64,000 nucleotides of DNA from contig NC_060898.1 in assembly GCF_014805685.1 (NCBI RefSeq), positions 3,871,501 through 3,935,500 on the forward strand, read 5' to 3'. The stretch's first letter is position 1. Each line of letters starts with the position of its first letter. Below the pieces are notes generated by a model. That model was not told where the DNA came from. It was given only the letters and a program-made list of their open reading frames with translations, and searched no databases. Origin of the DNA: Silurus meridionalis (lineage: Eukaryota > Chordata > Actinopteri > Siluriformes > Siluridae). Of the stretch, positions 36,025 to 47,400 are shown piece after piece. Position numbers and translations under genes: made by a program.

Positions 36025-36562
36025 TATTACCAAATGGGGTCTAACAAATGAAAACTACTCAATTAAATTGTTCCATTCATTTAACTGCATTTAATCACTT
36101 ACATTTGTGCCGTTTTCATCGCTGATTTAATTTCATCCAAATAGTTAAAGTGTATTGTATTGTATTTATTTGATTCTATTTTGTTTGTATATATTTTCTT
36201 TTGATAAAATGTTATCAAATATTATTTTATATATTATTTAAACCAAACAGCCATTTTATTGGATTCAAAATGTAAACTGTTGATGTTCCCAAACGTTAAT
36301 GATAATAAACTGGGTTGATGAAAATCGAAGCGCAGTTTGATGTTTCGGATTTGATGTTGCGATGTTTGTACAGTTTCTTCCGCCGAACTGTACAGAAATT
36401 GAACCGAATACAGTAGCTAACATCCGAAATGCCCAGTCTGTCTGTTCTATCAAGCTGTCTGCCGATTACTCAGACGAAATTTACATCATCAACCAGTTGC
36501 CAAAACACTTTTGCTGCTTTGGCAGAGCTGAAATGAAATTAGTCATTAAAAATAAGCAGTTT

Positions 36563-36604
<42 letters not shown>

Positions 36605-36617
36605 AATCTGAAGCTGG

Positions 36618-36677
<60 letters not shown>
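34583..36677 (+). repeat. ~1.02-kb tandem duplication bounded by AT tracts
   Basis: Unit 1 runs from the AT tract at 34583 to GAAGCTGGATT at about 35604. Unit 2 runs from the AT tract at 35605 to about 36619 and is followed by a third AT tract (36620-36677). Landmarks recur at offsets of 1018-1021 bases (CACCCTATGG at 34661 and 35679). I saw only a CA-length change, one added A (CGAGCGC versus CGAAGCGC), one CCG insertion and AT/CA tract differences. The copies otherwise look identical, so the event is very recent or an assembly artefact. Confidence 0.9.
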
Positions 36678-36678
<1 letters not shown>

Positions 36679-36734
36679 CAACCTCAAATAAGGAGCCCCA
36701 GCGAGGTAGACTGATAGAAGACATTTGTACTCTA

Positions 36735-36915
36735 TCTTTCCAAAAGTTTTGGGACACCTGATGTTTCCAGCCATATGTGCTTCTTCAACAAAACTGTCAC
36801 CATAATCTTGGAGGCACACGATTGTCTTTGGATACAATTACATTAAATTCTTCCTCTGCTTGAACAAGGAGAACCAAACCTGTTCCTTTAAGACATTGCA
36901 AATCTGAAATTCAAC
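36735..36915 (+). mobile_element. Tc1-like family A 5' fragment
   Basis: CAAAAGTTTTGGGACACCTG, CAGCCATATGTGCTTCTTC, GGAGGCACACGATTGTC and GAACAAGGAGAACCAAACC match the first part of family A. The element is cut off where the SINE at 36921 begins. Confidence 0.6.
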
Positions 36916-36920
36916 ATGTG

Positions 36921-37095
36921 TAGGTGATAGCTCAGTGGTTAAGGAATTGGACTTTGAATTTGAAGGTCAAAAATTCAAATTCCAGCACCCACCACGCCAC
37001 TAATGCGCCCCTGAACAAGGCCCTTAACCCCTTAACTGCACGAATGCAAGTCGCTCTGGATAAGGGCATCTGCTAAATGCCATAAATGTAAAAAT
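36921..37095 (+). mobile_element. tRNA-derived SINE with CTAAATG tail
   Basis: GGTGATAGCTCAGTGGTTAA forms box A, and AAGGTCAAAAATTCAAATTCC stands at box B. The body contains CACTAATGCGCCCCTGAACA, and the tail reads GCTCTGGATAAGGGCATCTG then CTAAATGCCATAAATGTAAA. This head-to-tail arrangement is typical of teleost SINEs mobilised by L2-like LINEs. Confidence 0.8.
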
Positions 37096-37099
37096 AAGT

Positions 37100-37695
37100 T
37101 CATTAATCACTAAATTGAAATAAAACACACATACACATCTGCAGACGTCTCTCATTGCACAGCACTGTCTCATGTCTGACTCCTTTTGCCTCGATCCCGC
37201 TCCGCCTCCTCCTGCCTCCGGCTGGAAGGTCATTCTGAATCCGAGGCCGCAATGGTCACAGAATAGTGCTTAAATCTTTAAAAACGTCATCTATAAATTA
37301 CTGCAGAGGACGCCAGGGTCATTGCTGGGGGTGGAATCCAGCCAAAAGCCATCAATCTGCTGGGAGGATGACATCTGTCTCTGGGACTCCCCTGATCTCG
37401 ATCGCTCTCATCTTTTATCCCGACTCTGTTTTTTTTTTTTATTTTTTGCTACCGCATACCTGCATGAATGCTTTCTTTCTTTTCTGGAAAAAATACATTT
37501 AAACCAAACGCCATTTTTTGGCACCTTGGTTCTTAATACGACCATCTCCAGACATTTAAGTAAAGCATGCGAAAAAAAAAAAATTCAGACTTTATAACCA
37601 ACACTTAATAATTGATCCGGATCTTGCAAGGACCTCCAAAAGCTTTCCGTCTTCGCTTTCTTAGTCAAACTGTTGCATTTTTAATTCATGGCACG

Positions 37696-37731
<36 letters not shown>

Positions 37732-38290
37732 AAGACCTGAATTCTACGGATCTGAATTCTCCCGTATTGCGCTCGTCTTGCGTACACGCTCATAGTAGTC
37801 ATTATAGTTGTCACAGTAGTAGCTTTCTCAGCTGAAACGCTTTCGCTTTTCCCATCTTATGTTGGTTGATATCGGGCTCAGTTAACTCGGTTGGCGTTCG
37901 CAGCGATAAATATTCCGACATTAAAATCCTATTTACATTCTGCAGTAAGTGAGGGGAGAAAGAAAAAAAATCGCTAATGAGGATTTATTTGATGACAACG
38001 CTTCCATTAAAATATCTCATGCCCCTATGAATAACAAATGCACTGTTTCAGGAGACGGTGAGCTAATTATATTTTCATAATGGTTTACTGTTTTCGGAGT
38101 CGAACGAAAGTCTGCGGGTATGCAAAAGCTTTCCAATGGTTTAAGAAAAAAGACGATCAACTTCTACAACTGGTGTGTAAATACAGCAATGGGAAAAAAA
38201 GGGGGGAAAAAAGGATGTACCTTAATTAAATAATAATAATAGTAGTATTAATAATATCAATGAGGGTTGTTCTATTAAACTGTCATGTTA
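37100..38290. other. single-copy-like block
   Basis: Repeat-free except a CT tract (37699) and homopolymers. GGTGAGCTAATTATATTTTC (38057) and GATTTATTTGATGAC are AT-core motifs. No coding sequence was recognised. Confidence 0.25.
37699..37728. repeat. (CT)n microsatellite
   Basis: Uninterrupted CT tract of 15 units. Confidence 0.97.
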
Positions 38291-38298
38291 CTCTACAG

Positions 38299-38300
<2 letters not shown>

Positions 38301-38330
<30 letters not shown>
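38301..38330. repeat. (CA)n microsatellite
   Basis: Uninterrupted CA tract of 15 units. Confidence 0.97.
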
Positions 38331-38332
<2 letters not shown>

Positions 38333-38737
38333 CCTCCCGCTCCCCTAGAAATCTTGATTCGCCTTTTTCCCGCCAGCTCATATCATCTCCATCTCTATAT
38401 CCTCTTCATGTTGTGTGTCGCTGATGAAGTGTCCCCTATCCGGCCCAACGTGACACACACCTCTCCTGCTGCCTAGCCATGCTCGCGCTGGAAATGACTA
38501 GCCTCTCCCCATATATCTCGCGCTGCATAATGAAAACTCAAGCCACCGATGCACAATGCCACATTACCATACGCTGGGAACCCAAGAGACCCAGTGTTAT
38601 ACATGCACGTTGCACTTATTCATCCGGAGAACGAGAACACAGATGTACCCGTTCCGGTTGTTTGTGATACATTGTGTTTTATATGCTGTTCCTAAAAAGA
38701 TGGTTTTTTTTGCATTGATCTCTTATATGTAGGTGCT

Positions 38738-39165
38738 CAACTATACCGGAGGAGAGCTGGCACAATGGCAGCATGTTTGCTTAATCTCTATGCACTTTAT
38801 TCGGTCTGTTCCGAAACGCAGCTGCGCGACTTGTGTTCAACCATCCCAAGTTCTCCCACGCCACCCCACTGCTGGATCTCTCCAGTAGCTGCACGTATCA
38901 GATTCAAAACACTGATGATTGCCTATGAGGCCAAAAATGGACCAGCACCATCTCACCATAGAGACCGCCACACCTCGCACTGGTACCACCTTCTCTCAGG
39001 GAAAGAGGTAAGTATACTTCTAGGCTCTTCTTTGTTCTGGCACCAAGGTGGTTGAATGAACTTCCACTAGATGTCCGAACAGCAGAGTCCCTGGATGTGT
39101 TCAAGCGACTGTTGAAGACCTTTCTCTTCCTGAAACACTTACTAGCACGTTACATGTTTACATGT
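38738..39165 (+). pseudogene. LINE (L2/CR1-like) ORF2 3' end remnant
   Basis: Translation gives RNAAARLVFNHPKFSHA. After a frameshift come VAARIRFKTLMIAYEAKNG and then LAPRWLNELPLDVRTAESL with VFKRLLKTFLF. These blocks, in this order, are the C-terminal tail of L2/CR1-type LINE reverse-transcriptase proteins. At least two frameshifts show it is dead. The enzyme core lies upstream and is absent, so this is a 5'-truncated copy. 39200-39255 has a CTAAATGGC-rich tail. Confidence 0.75.
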
Positions 39166-39264
39166 TTGATCAAAAAAAGTTTGTAATCTGGCGTACCAGT
39201 GTAGATTTACTCTAAATGGCTAAATACGCTAAATGGCGGAATGTGTAAATGTATGTCACTTCTT

Positions 39265-40060
39265 AACGCTTTGAAAGACAATCCTGCAGGATTTTTGTGA
39301 TTCTTTTCTACACTGGAAGAACAGAGGAAATGGCTACTGATTCCACAAAAAATTTATGATTTGGCTTTCTCTTTACAGTAAACTCCATATCAGTGTGGTA
39401 TGACACAAAGAATTCCATTATCGAGCAGATTTTCCGCAATTGCTACTGCCGGCAAGCAGTTCCTGACTAGGCAGCTGATAATACTATACCATTTTAGTTT
39501 TCACGTCGACTTTGGTCTTGTGATTTCATTGTTGATCTGTAGCACACGGTCACATTTAAACCTGTGAAGCTAAAAAAGTATCAGCAGTGCATGTGCTGTG
39601 CCTCTGAGTGAGCCGTGTACTCTCCGTGACCTACGCAGCATTGATCGGTTGCGAGAGGTGGCAGCACGAAATGCCACTCAGCACTGGTGTAAATCTGTGC
39701 GCTGGGGTGGCAAACATTGACTCTTTCCTCGGCGATATCGTTTTCCTGTTTGTTTTTCGCGCCCGGTTGCGCTGTGCGGAGGAGGAATGGTGTCCGAGCG
39801 TGAACTCTTTGCCAGGATGGAAGAAAGGCGCTATAGATCGGCGTATCCCGTTGCTCGGTGTCCCAGAACAGTAAAAACTAAACAAAGTGGATTATCTTTA
39901 ACGTGGCTTTTAAAGCCTCCCCTGTTACATCCTTTTCCCTCTCTGAAGTGTAATTAAAACGCTGTTCGCCTTAAATCAGCCCTCGCAATAAAAGCGATCT
40001 TCTGCTTCCCTGACGTGATGCAATGAGAAGAATATGGGAAGGTGGTTAAGCTGCACGTTC
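39265..40060. other. unique block with an 88-codon open frame on both strands
   Basis: 39608-39885 is open on both strands, GC-balanced and not obviously repetitive. Neither translation matches a family I know, and no splice or start context supports a gene. The flanks have no repeat signature. Confidence 0.25.
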
Positions 40061-40264
40061 TCTCTTTCACTCATCGTTCAGGGGTGATGATGCTGACTCA
40101 GATGATCGATCTAGGCCTTCTTTTTAGTTGTCTGAAGATGTGTGTGCATATAGGAAAGGCAGAAAAAAACCCATTACAAATCATACAAAATCAGATATTT
40201 CTCTAAATATGAGAAGGGTTCGAATACCTTTGTGGGCAACTGGCCATAACATTTGTTATAATAA

Positions 40265-40442
40265 GCTCCACTCTTCTAGGAAGATGTTCCACTAGATTTT
40301 GGAGTGTGTTTGTGAAGATTTGTGCTCATTCAGCCACAAGGGTGTTAGTAAAGTCTGTAATGATGTAGGTGGGGTGAGAAGCCCTGGGCTGCAGTCAGAG
40401 TTCCAATTCATCCCAAAACTGTTCAGTAGGGTGGAGATTAGA
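40265..40442 (-). mobile_element. Tc1-like family A 3' fragment
   Basis: On the minus strand it contains GAACAGTTTTGGGATGAATT, ACTCTGACTGCAGCCCAGG and GTGGCTGAATGAGCACAAAT, finishing CACTCCAAAATCTAGTGGAA. It adjoins the GAGGTCGACC element at 40442. Confidence 0.65.
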
Positions 40443-40700
40443 GGTCGACCGATATGTTTTTTTCTCTTGTACCCCAAATAGACACCGTGAATAGATTATG
40501 GCGATTTGCAAAAACTTATAATGCATCTGGTTGATTATGAGGTACAGTAAATTCTGGATCTGGCTATGTGGCTATCTGCCAAGGAAACCATGGCGACCAG
40601 CTGTGACACAGGACAGGAATGAACATTATGAGAGCGTGTTAGTGAAAGGGAACGCGTGGTATCTGGAATTTGCAGTGGAAATAATAACGTTATGAAGCTA
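40442..40700 (+). mobile_element. GAGGTCGACCGATATG repeat
   Basis: The left end TTAGAGGTCGACCGATATG is a very common teleost repeat terminus. The downstream part has AGACACCGTGAATAGATTATG and ACCATGGCGACCAGCTGTG. The right end is unresolved and there is no coding frame. Confidence 0.45.
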
Positions 40701-41267
40701 ATATTATGTTATGTGGGTGAAAAATAAACGTGTGGACCATCGACGGTTCCCAGGGAAAAAAATGTTCAAATATAGATGATATATCCGTATTAGAAAAGTT
40801 TCATATTGAAAAAAAACGGAACACAAACACAGTTTAATAAATGTGCTCCCAGAACCGAGCCATATACATCGATGAGTTTTATTTTTGACCAAATATTTGG
40901 GCGTGATTTCGTTTCGTGGGTTGTTCTGGAATTCGATTGGATGATTAAATGATGAATGAACAAATCAGTGCTGAATACTGAACATCTCCAGCAGTTTCAG
41001 GGGCAGGATCGACAGCCTCTCGCCTAATTCTCTGGATTTCATATCAGTTCTACTCAATTACACCGACAATCTCCAAGCTGTCCAAATTGGGGGGTGTTGA
41101 AACAGGACCAAGTGGAGATGATGCGCTGAGTTGTTGCGTCAGGGCCACTTAAATATTTTACGTGCAACTGCTCTGAAAAACAAGCTGTTTATTTCCCTGA
41201 ATGTGTCTCTCACTGCCAGGGAACAGCCAGGTTTTAATCAGCACGGTGACAGAGCAACTGCATTCTT

Positions 41268-42030
41268 CGAGAAAAAAAGTGGAGAGAAGGGAAGGGGTAA
41301 AGAAGGCAAGGAAAGGAGGGGAGAAGAAAAGGAGGAAGAAAAACAAAAAGAAAAGAGGAAAGAAAAATCAAATTGAAAGAAAACAATTTATGACAAGAGA
41401 AAAAAATAGTAAAGATGAAGAGAAGAGAAGAAGAAGAGAAGAGAAGAGAAGAGAAGAGAGGAGAAAAAAGGAAGAGGAGAAAAACAAAGACAGGAGGTAA
41501 AAGAAAGGAGACAATTCATAAAAAATTAGAAAAGAGGAAATAAAAGAGATGAAAAGGAAATGGAAGAGAAAATGAGTACAGATAAAAGAGGAAGGGTAAA
41601 GAGAAGAGGAGAAGATGAGAAATGTGAGCGGAGAAGAGAAAAGTGAATAGAAGACAAAAGAAAAGAGTAGTGATGATAGGGAAAGAGAAGATAAGGAAAG
41701 AGGTGAAAGGAGAGGACAAGAAAAAGAGAAGAGAAGAGAAGAAAGAGAAGAGAAGAGAAGAGAAGAGAAGAGAAGAGAAGAGGAAAGGACAAGAAAAGAG
41801 AAAAGATGTAAAGAAAAAACAAGGGAAAAGAGAGGGAAAGAAGAGGACGAAATGGAGAAGAGAGAAAAGATGTAAAGAAAAAACAAGGGAAAACAGAGGG
41901 AAAAGAAGACGACAAGAAAAAGAAGAAAGGAGAGGAACAGAAAAATGAAGAAAAGGAAGCAGGAGAGGGAAAAGGAGAGGTGCAGAGAAAGAAGAGAAGA
42001 AATGAGACTAGAGGAGAAAAGATCAAAAAT
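41268..42030 (+). repeat. ~760-bp polypurine tract (GAGAA/GGAAA)
   Basis: The plus strand is almost exclusively A and G, with pure (GAGAA)n blocks at 41425-41465 and 41727-41790 and only scattered pyrimidines. Long frames in it encode Lys/Glu/Arg or Ser/Phe/Leu runs and are artefacts. On the celf4 sense strand it is a polypyrimidine tract. Such DNA can form triplexes. Confidence 0.9.
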
Positions 42031-42108
42031 GAAAGAGACCTTGGGGCTCTTCGTTTTTCCCGAGCACAGCATGCTAAAACTTTTATAGCTGGACCCAGTT
42101 TAGGCTTT

Positions 42109-42110
<2 letters not shown>

Positions 42111-42151
<41 letters not shown>

Positions 42152-42152
42152 C
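42111..42152. repeat. (CT)n followed by short (CA)n
   Basis: About 17 CT units then CACACACA, immediately after the polypurine tract and its flank. Confidence 0.96.
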
Positions 42153-42482
42153 TCTTTTTTTTCCTACAGTATTTGGAATAAATGAGCACACAACACGGCC
42201 GCTAAGTGAAACATAAATCTTTCAGCATGAAAGGATTTCAGGAATTCCTACAGTGTGGATTTTTGCAATGCGGTGCATTTGCATTTTTATTTTGATTTTT
42301 TCTCTTCAGTCGGAAAAAGTACTGAAAAGTAAATCTGACTCGGGCTGATGAAAATGCCAAATCGGCGTTAGTACAAATACGACATTACTTCCTGTTCAGT
42401 TATTTCCCCTCCGCCTCTTTTCATATTCACTTTAAGGTATTACTTCTACACGAGCTGACCCACTTTTTTTTTTGACACACAG

Positions 42483-42485
<3 letters not shown>

Positions 42486-42535
<50 letters not shown>
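42486..42535. repeat. (GA)n microsatellite
   Basis: Uninterrupted GA tract. Shorter GA or CT tracts in the same intron are at 43152-43183, 43916-43939 and 47565-47582. Confidence 0.97.
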
Positions 42536-42537
<2 letters not shown>

Positions 42538-42544
42538 TTAATGG

Positions 42545-43146
42545 ATATCTAGTTGGATTAGGAGTAGCACATGCTTAATCCAACACCCCTAAAAGGGGGA
42601 CAAATGCCTTTTTTTTTTTTTTTAATAGCACTTCCAGGTCAGTGCCTTGAAGGTAAGAAGGAATGGTTTTGTCCTGACCCAGTTCAAGTTCTACTCTTGG
42701 GCCACGGTATTTAATAAGGGCCATGCGAAGGTCAGTACTGGCAGGCAGCTCGGCTCTTGTCTCTTCGCTTCCCCAACCCCTCCCTCTTCCCAACTCTTCG
42801 TTCTTTCCGTCTCTGCCATCACCTAGTCATCACTCAGGTTGAGTAACTATCTCTCCGCCTGATGGCCAACCCCTGCGGAAATCCCTTCCGATAATAATGG
42901 ACAATGGCTGTGCTGCCACCTTCTCTACGCCTACTCTGAAAAATGGGCCGTCTTTTTTTGCACGCGTATTTACATGTGCGTTCGTGGGGTGCCGCTTATT
43001 TATCTCTCGCCGTGGCGTGTCAAGAGGCAGGTGGGAAGGCCGGGGCGCGACCTCATGGCGCAGTGACACGTGTTGCCTCCGTCGTTAACAAAACGCTCGG
43101 CGTTGATCATGTGGCATCGTCGGCGAAGTTGTGCAGCCTGGACACT

Positions 43147-43188
<42 letters not shown>

Positions 43189-43528
43189 ATTTGGGAAGGG
43201 CGAAGGAGGAGCGTATCCACAGATCCGAAAGTGAAAAAAAGAGAAGCGCTCTGTGCGCAGATGATGCAAGAGCAGTGAAATCCTGTAGCCAGAATGCAAG
43301 CTGAATTAACACCATACTGCAGGAGGGAAAAAAAAAAAGAAAAAATAAATATATAAAACGCCCAAGCCCTTTCTCTCTCCTTTTCTACCAAGGACAACCA
43401 AATGTCTCGGCGAAACTCCAGGTGCTAATGAACTTTAGATCAGCGGGGGGAGTCTGAAATTTGTCCTATAATGCATTATGCGTCATGCCGTGCCTGTATT
43501 CATGAAAAAGAATGAAAAAGAATGTGTG

Positions 43529-43567
<39 letters not shown>

Positions 43568-43911
43568 CGGATGTACACTATCTACACTAGACTGTTCAAA
43601 AACACAGATAGTAAAGCCTTGGGCTGGCTATAAAGTGAGCAAAGCGAGTCACAAGGGAGACAGGCCATCAGACTTTCTTTGAGCTGCCGTCCCAGCATGC
43701 ACTGGGGAGAGACTGTTCTGGACTGAGCTGAGCACTAAAAGGGGGTCCAGGGCAGAATACGTTACGCTGGAGTCCTCCTCGGAGTGTTTTCTGCACCTGC
43801 CGGTGACCAGGACAAATGCACTCTATTAGCAGTGCTGAGTCACGCCGAGCTGCCAAATGAAATCGCCGGAGAATGGACACGTTGTCCTCTTAAACCCAAA
43901 TCTGCTCCAGG

Positions 43912-43942
<31 letters not shown>

Positions 43943-44900
43943 ACATTCTCTCTTTTTCTCTCGAACGCTTTTGCTTACCAAACTCAAACTTAACGACTTT
44001 TTGTATTGCCTCCGGTTCCACGGCAGCCTATTTCACCACGTTTCTTATCCTGCTGCATTCGTCCATCCATCTGTCCATCCATCCATCCATTTCATCCTCC
44101 ATCTGCTAAACCAGCCAGAGCTTCATTTTTTCCCCCTCGACCTCTCTCTCGAGCTGTGCCTTAAACGTATTTCACTTTCTTCCCTTCATAAATCTAAGCT
44201 GCTTTATGTGCCCTCCTTTCTCCGCCATTCTATTTCTAATAAATCCAGGCTTTTCCTTACATCACTCTTCCTTCCTGACATTCGAAGCCCCTTTCCCTTA
44301 ATAGCTAGATAACTGGTGTACAGCAGATATCACGGCTAGTTTTGGTATTAAAAAAAGAAGCTTTCAAATCCCTGCCTAGTCGTCGGGCCTGTGTGCAAAA
44401 ATAGACCTCGTGTGCACGTGTAACGGCGATCGAAAATAGAGTTTGTGAATTTAGCAGTGCAGTGTGAAATGGAAAAGCTTCTCCTCTTACATGTTTTATT
44501 ATGGCATCCAACATAGTCCCCCACCGCCCACGTGCTACATCGCGGCTTCAAATGCTCTACTTTTGCAAGGGCAGCTCGTTGCTCACGGCGCACGATGATT
44601 TGCACTTGCGCTCTTCTGCTGTTCTGTTTTGAGGCGCAACCTGTGTTGCCTTTGAATGAATTAAACATCCCGTCGGCGGATGTTTTTTTTTGTTCGTTTT
44701 TTTTTGGCGAGACTTGACTACGCCTTGTCCTGTCAACAAACCGGTCCGAAGCAATCATCTTCTGGGGGCAGCCATTTCCGAGGGGCTAATATTTGCCGTT
44801 TAGCTGGTTGAAAAAAAATGTGTATTTATCTTGAGGTTGTGCCATTTCCATTACCCGGCTGCTGTTTACAGGTCTGCAGGGATCGAGCGCTCACTCGCCA
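42545..44900. other. repeat-poor DNA, 3-5 kb inside intron 1
   Basis: Short GA, CT and AT microsatellites aside, this is mostly non-repetitive and moderately GC-rich, with a CpG-rich patch at 42960-43100 (GCACGCG, GGCCGGGGCGCG). Frames up to 151 codons overlap microsatellites and are not gene-like. Being close to the promoter, it is a reasonable place for enhancers. Confidence 0.3.
43532..43561. repeat. (AT)n microsatellite
   Basis: Uninterrupted AT tract of 15 units. Confidence 0.96.
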
Positions 44901-45626
44901 GGCTCTGAGAATGCAATCTCCAACTTAAAATTTGTGAGGATGGCTGAGAGATGGGGAGGATGCATTTCGGTGCATGAATCGGTGAAGGATGAGGAGAGGG
45001 GGATGAAAGAACAGCAGAAAGAGAGAGGCAGAACATTGGAAGAGGATACAAAACGTGGTGGAAAGCAGAGAGGAAGCAGGGGGGCGGAGGGGTCGCGATT
45101 TCTCGAGAAGGTTCATAACAAACCCAGTCGAAACAATGATGTTACACAAATATAAGGAAACTAAACATAAACTCATTGCACACAGATGCTAATACAAGAA
45201 GAGGACATGCTGTTTGCTTGGTTGTTGTTTGTATCTCATGTATCACATCGAACCGGGTTGAGAATGTTGATTGGGCGCAAACAGCTTGAGATTTAATAAG
45301 AAAGACTGCACTTTATGATGCCTTTACAGCATTCGCTCATCCTTAGTAACTGCCTGGTCAGTCTCAGTGGTCTAAATTACTATAGAGCTACTAGTTACTA
45401 AATTCATCACAAACGTTCATTATCATCAACAAGTACAAACAAAATGAATGATTATGCAGTTATAAATAACACTGTTCATCAATTTGTATACAGACAGTCT
45501 TATATTGTATCACACCATTACTCAGGACCAGTGAAACCCAACAGGTTGTAGAAAGCAGCCAGGGCTTCATTAATAAAAAATTGGGAATTACACATAAACG
45601 TGCAGGAACGCCATGAAAAAGCGATC

Positions 45627-45850
45627 ATGATTAACCGTCAGGATGAGAGACGCTACTACATGTGCACTATTAATAATAGATTTGCTCCCCCCCTTCTAGC
45701 TTTAGCACCGTCCCCACATTTAATACTACCATCACCCAGCATATGGGTAACATCTATCTGTTTAGCGTGCTGGAGGATCTGCATCTTTCATCGCAGGATA
45801 CGCAGCTGCATTTATACCTTCTTGTGGATGGATGACTTTATTACATTTGC
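45627..45850 (+). other. duplicated single-copy-like element, copy 1 (candidate regulatory)
   Basis: Three blocks here match 46338-46580: ATGATTAACCGTCAGGATGA...CTACTA (45627), TATTAATAATAGATTTGCTC plus CCCCCC (45669), TTTAATACTACCATCACCCA with TGTTTAGCGT (45719-45769), and GGATGGATGACTTTATTA (45826). The duplication is ancient and collinear. No reading frame is shared, so a non-coding role is likelier. Confidence 0.5.
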
Positions 45851-46337
45851 ATAAAACCCTAGCAAAGGGTTCATATTTTACCTTCCAGGCTGCCGCTAGA
45901 ATCACACAAACGGGAAGCAAAACATTTCTAATGCAGCTGACTGGGCTGCCGAATCGAGCGAAACGAACACAAATTCGAGGTTTTGCCTAATTCACTGAAT
46001 CTCATAATGGTTGGCAAAGTTCCACTTGATAACTCCAGTAACTCCTGGCTGTCCGAGTCTAAATAATGCACATGACAGACTACTTGCTTTCCTATTTCAC
46101 ACTCTGTTCGGTAAATACACTGTGGTTGATAAGCCAGAAATCAGTGACAAAAATCGAACTGGAACAAAGTGCTCGATCAGTGAATGATGCAATCTGTGTC
46201 ACTGGAAATGCAAGTTGCTGCTAGCGTTGAGAGCCTTGCTAATGAACGAGCTTTGGCCAGGACTTCAGGCCATATATCTTTGGAAGTAGTCCGTTCTTAG
46301 GATCAGCCCATGTGGACACCCGTAGTTCAAGGCCAAC

Positions 46338-46580
46338 ATGAATTACCGCCGGACTGGGAGTCACTACTATAGCTGCCGTATTAATAAAAGATAAGCTCCC
46401 CCCCTCCGCCTCCGTCACCATCTCCACTCCCTCCGCTCATAACCATTTGTTCGGCTGCTTCGTATATTTAACGCTATCATTACCCAGCACGCTTTGTTTA
46501 GCGTAGTACAGAATGCGTTGTCCCACCCCCTCAACCCCCCAACCCCCCGATCTCCTGGGGATGGATGGCTCTATTAGATA
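46338..46580 (+). other. duplicated single-copy-like element, copy 2 (candidate regulatory)
   Basis: It matches copy 1 in the same order and orientation: ATGAATTACCGCCGGACTGG...CTACTA (46338), TATTAATAAAAGATAAGCTC plus CCCCCC (46380), TTTAACGCTATCATTACCCA with TGTTTAGCGT (46466-46504), and GGATGGATGGCTCTATTA (46558). It lies about 1.3 kb inside celf4 intron 1 from the donor. Confidence 0.5.
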
Positions 46581-46934
46581 CGAATGCGACCCCCGATTTG
46601 GGCAGTGTCCTCCGGGGTGAACCAGATCAATTAGAGGGAACTGGGAAATAATAGCACCCTGGGGACGAGGTTCAGGGGAGATCCCCTGGCGCACACGCAG
46701 AGATGGAGCGTTTGCAGGAATCCGTCTTCCACGATCGCACCGCGGGTTTCCTGCGCAGGAGATGATTAAGACTCAGCGCAAACGAGCTGGGGATGTATGA
46801 ATCCGTATGCAGGGATCAACTGGTGCACCAGAGCAAACAAAGACGGCACAATGCAGAATTATAGTATAGCACTGGAAGGGGTTGGTTCGACAAAATCTAC
46901 AGGAAATGTTCCATCCTAATGCATAATAATAATA

Positions 46935-47400
46935 ATAAAAAAAAAAAACATCCTGCATTCTCTAAAGGTTCTTTGAAGGTTCTTTAAAGGTTTGTCAGAC
47001 ACCCAAGATTTCTTGGACCTCCAAAAAGGCTTTCGAATGGAAACCTTTTGTAAATGGAAACTCTGTTCTACCTTTAATGGTTCTCCCACAAAGACACCAT
47101 AGAACACGTTCTAAAATCCTCGAATGAAACCTTGCACTATTAAAAAGCATGCTGTATATACATCACATTTTTAATACCTTCACCCATAGACAAGGGTTCT
47201 TCAGCGGTTCTGCATGGATTTTCCATACGGTTGAGATTTCTCCAACCTCCTAAAATGAAACCTGAAATGTTCAGTTGTAGGTTTAGGGTTCTCTCACGTG
47301 GGACAAAATAAATAATAATAATAAAAAATAAAAAATAAATAAAAAAACCTTAACAGGTTCTAAATTTTCTAAGTGCTTCCAAGTGGAGCCTTCATTTTTT
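46935..47400. mobile_element. AGGTTCTTT-rich MITE-like repeat in celf4 intron 1
   Basis: AAAGGTTCTTTGAAGGTTCT and TTAAAGGTTTGTC open the region. ATGGTTCTCCCACAAAG, CAAGGGTTCTTCAGCGGTTC and TTAACAGGTTCTAAATTTTC follow in both orientations. This composition is typical of a common teleost MITE. It ends about 490 bases from the celf4 splice donor. Confidence 0.5.

Noticed and set aside
35341..36690. Identical ~60-residue frame present in both duplicated units
   Set aside because: It is identical because the DNA was duplicated, it runs into a CA tract, and it lies in family X repeat sequence with no known domain.
36921..37095. A functional tRNA gene
   Set aside because: Box A is good, but the box B region is altered, the cloverleaf is broken and a SINE body and tail follow.
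39608..39885. 88- and 84-codon frames on opposite strands
   Set aside because: No known domain, no splice or start evidence; could be chance in a GC-balanced block.
41131..42216. Frames of up to 234 codons, Lys/Glu/Arg-rich or Ser/Phe/Leu-rich
   Set aside because: They cover the polypurine tract, which lacks stop codons on the pyrimidine strand because of composition only.
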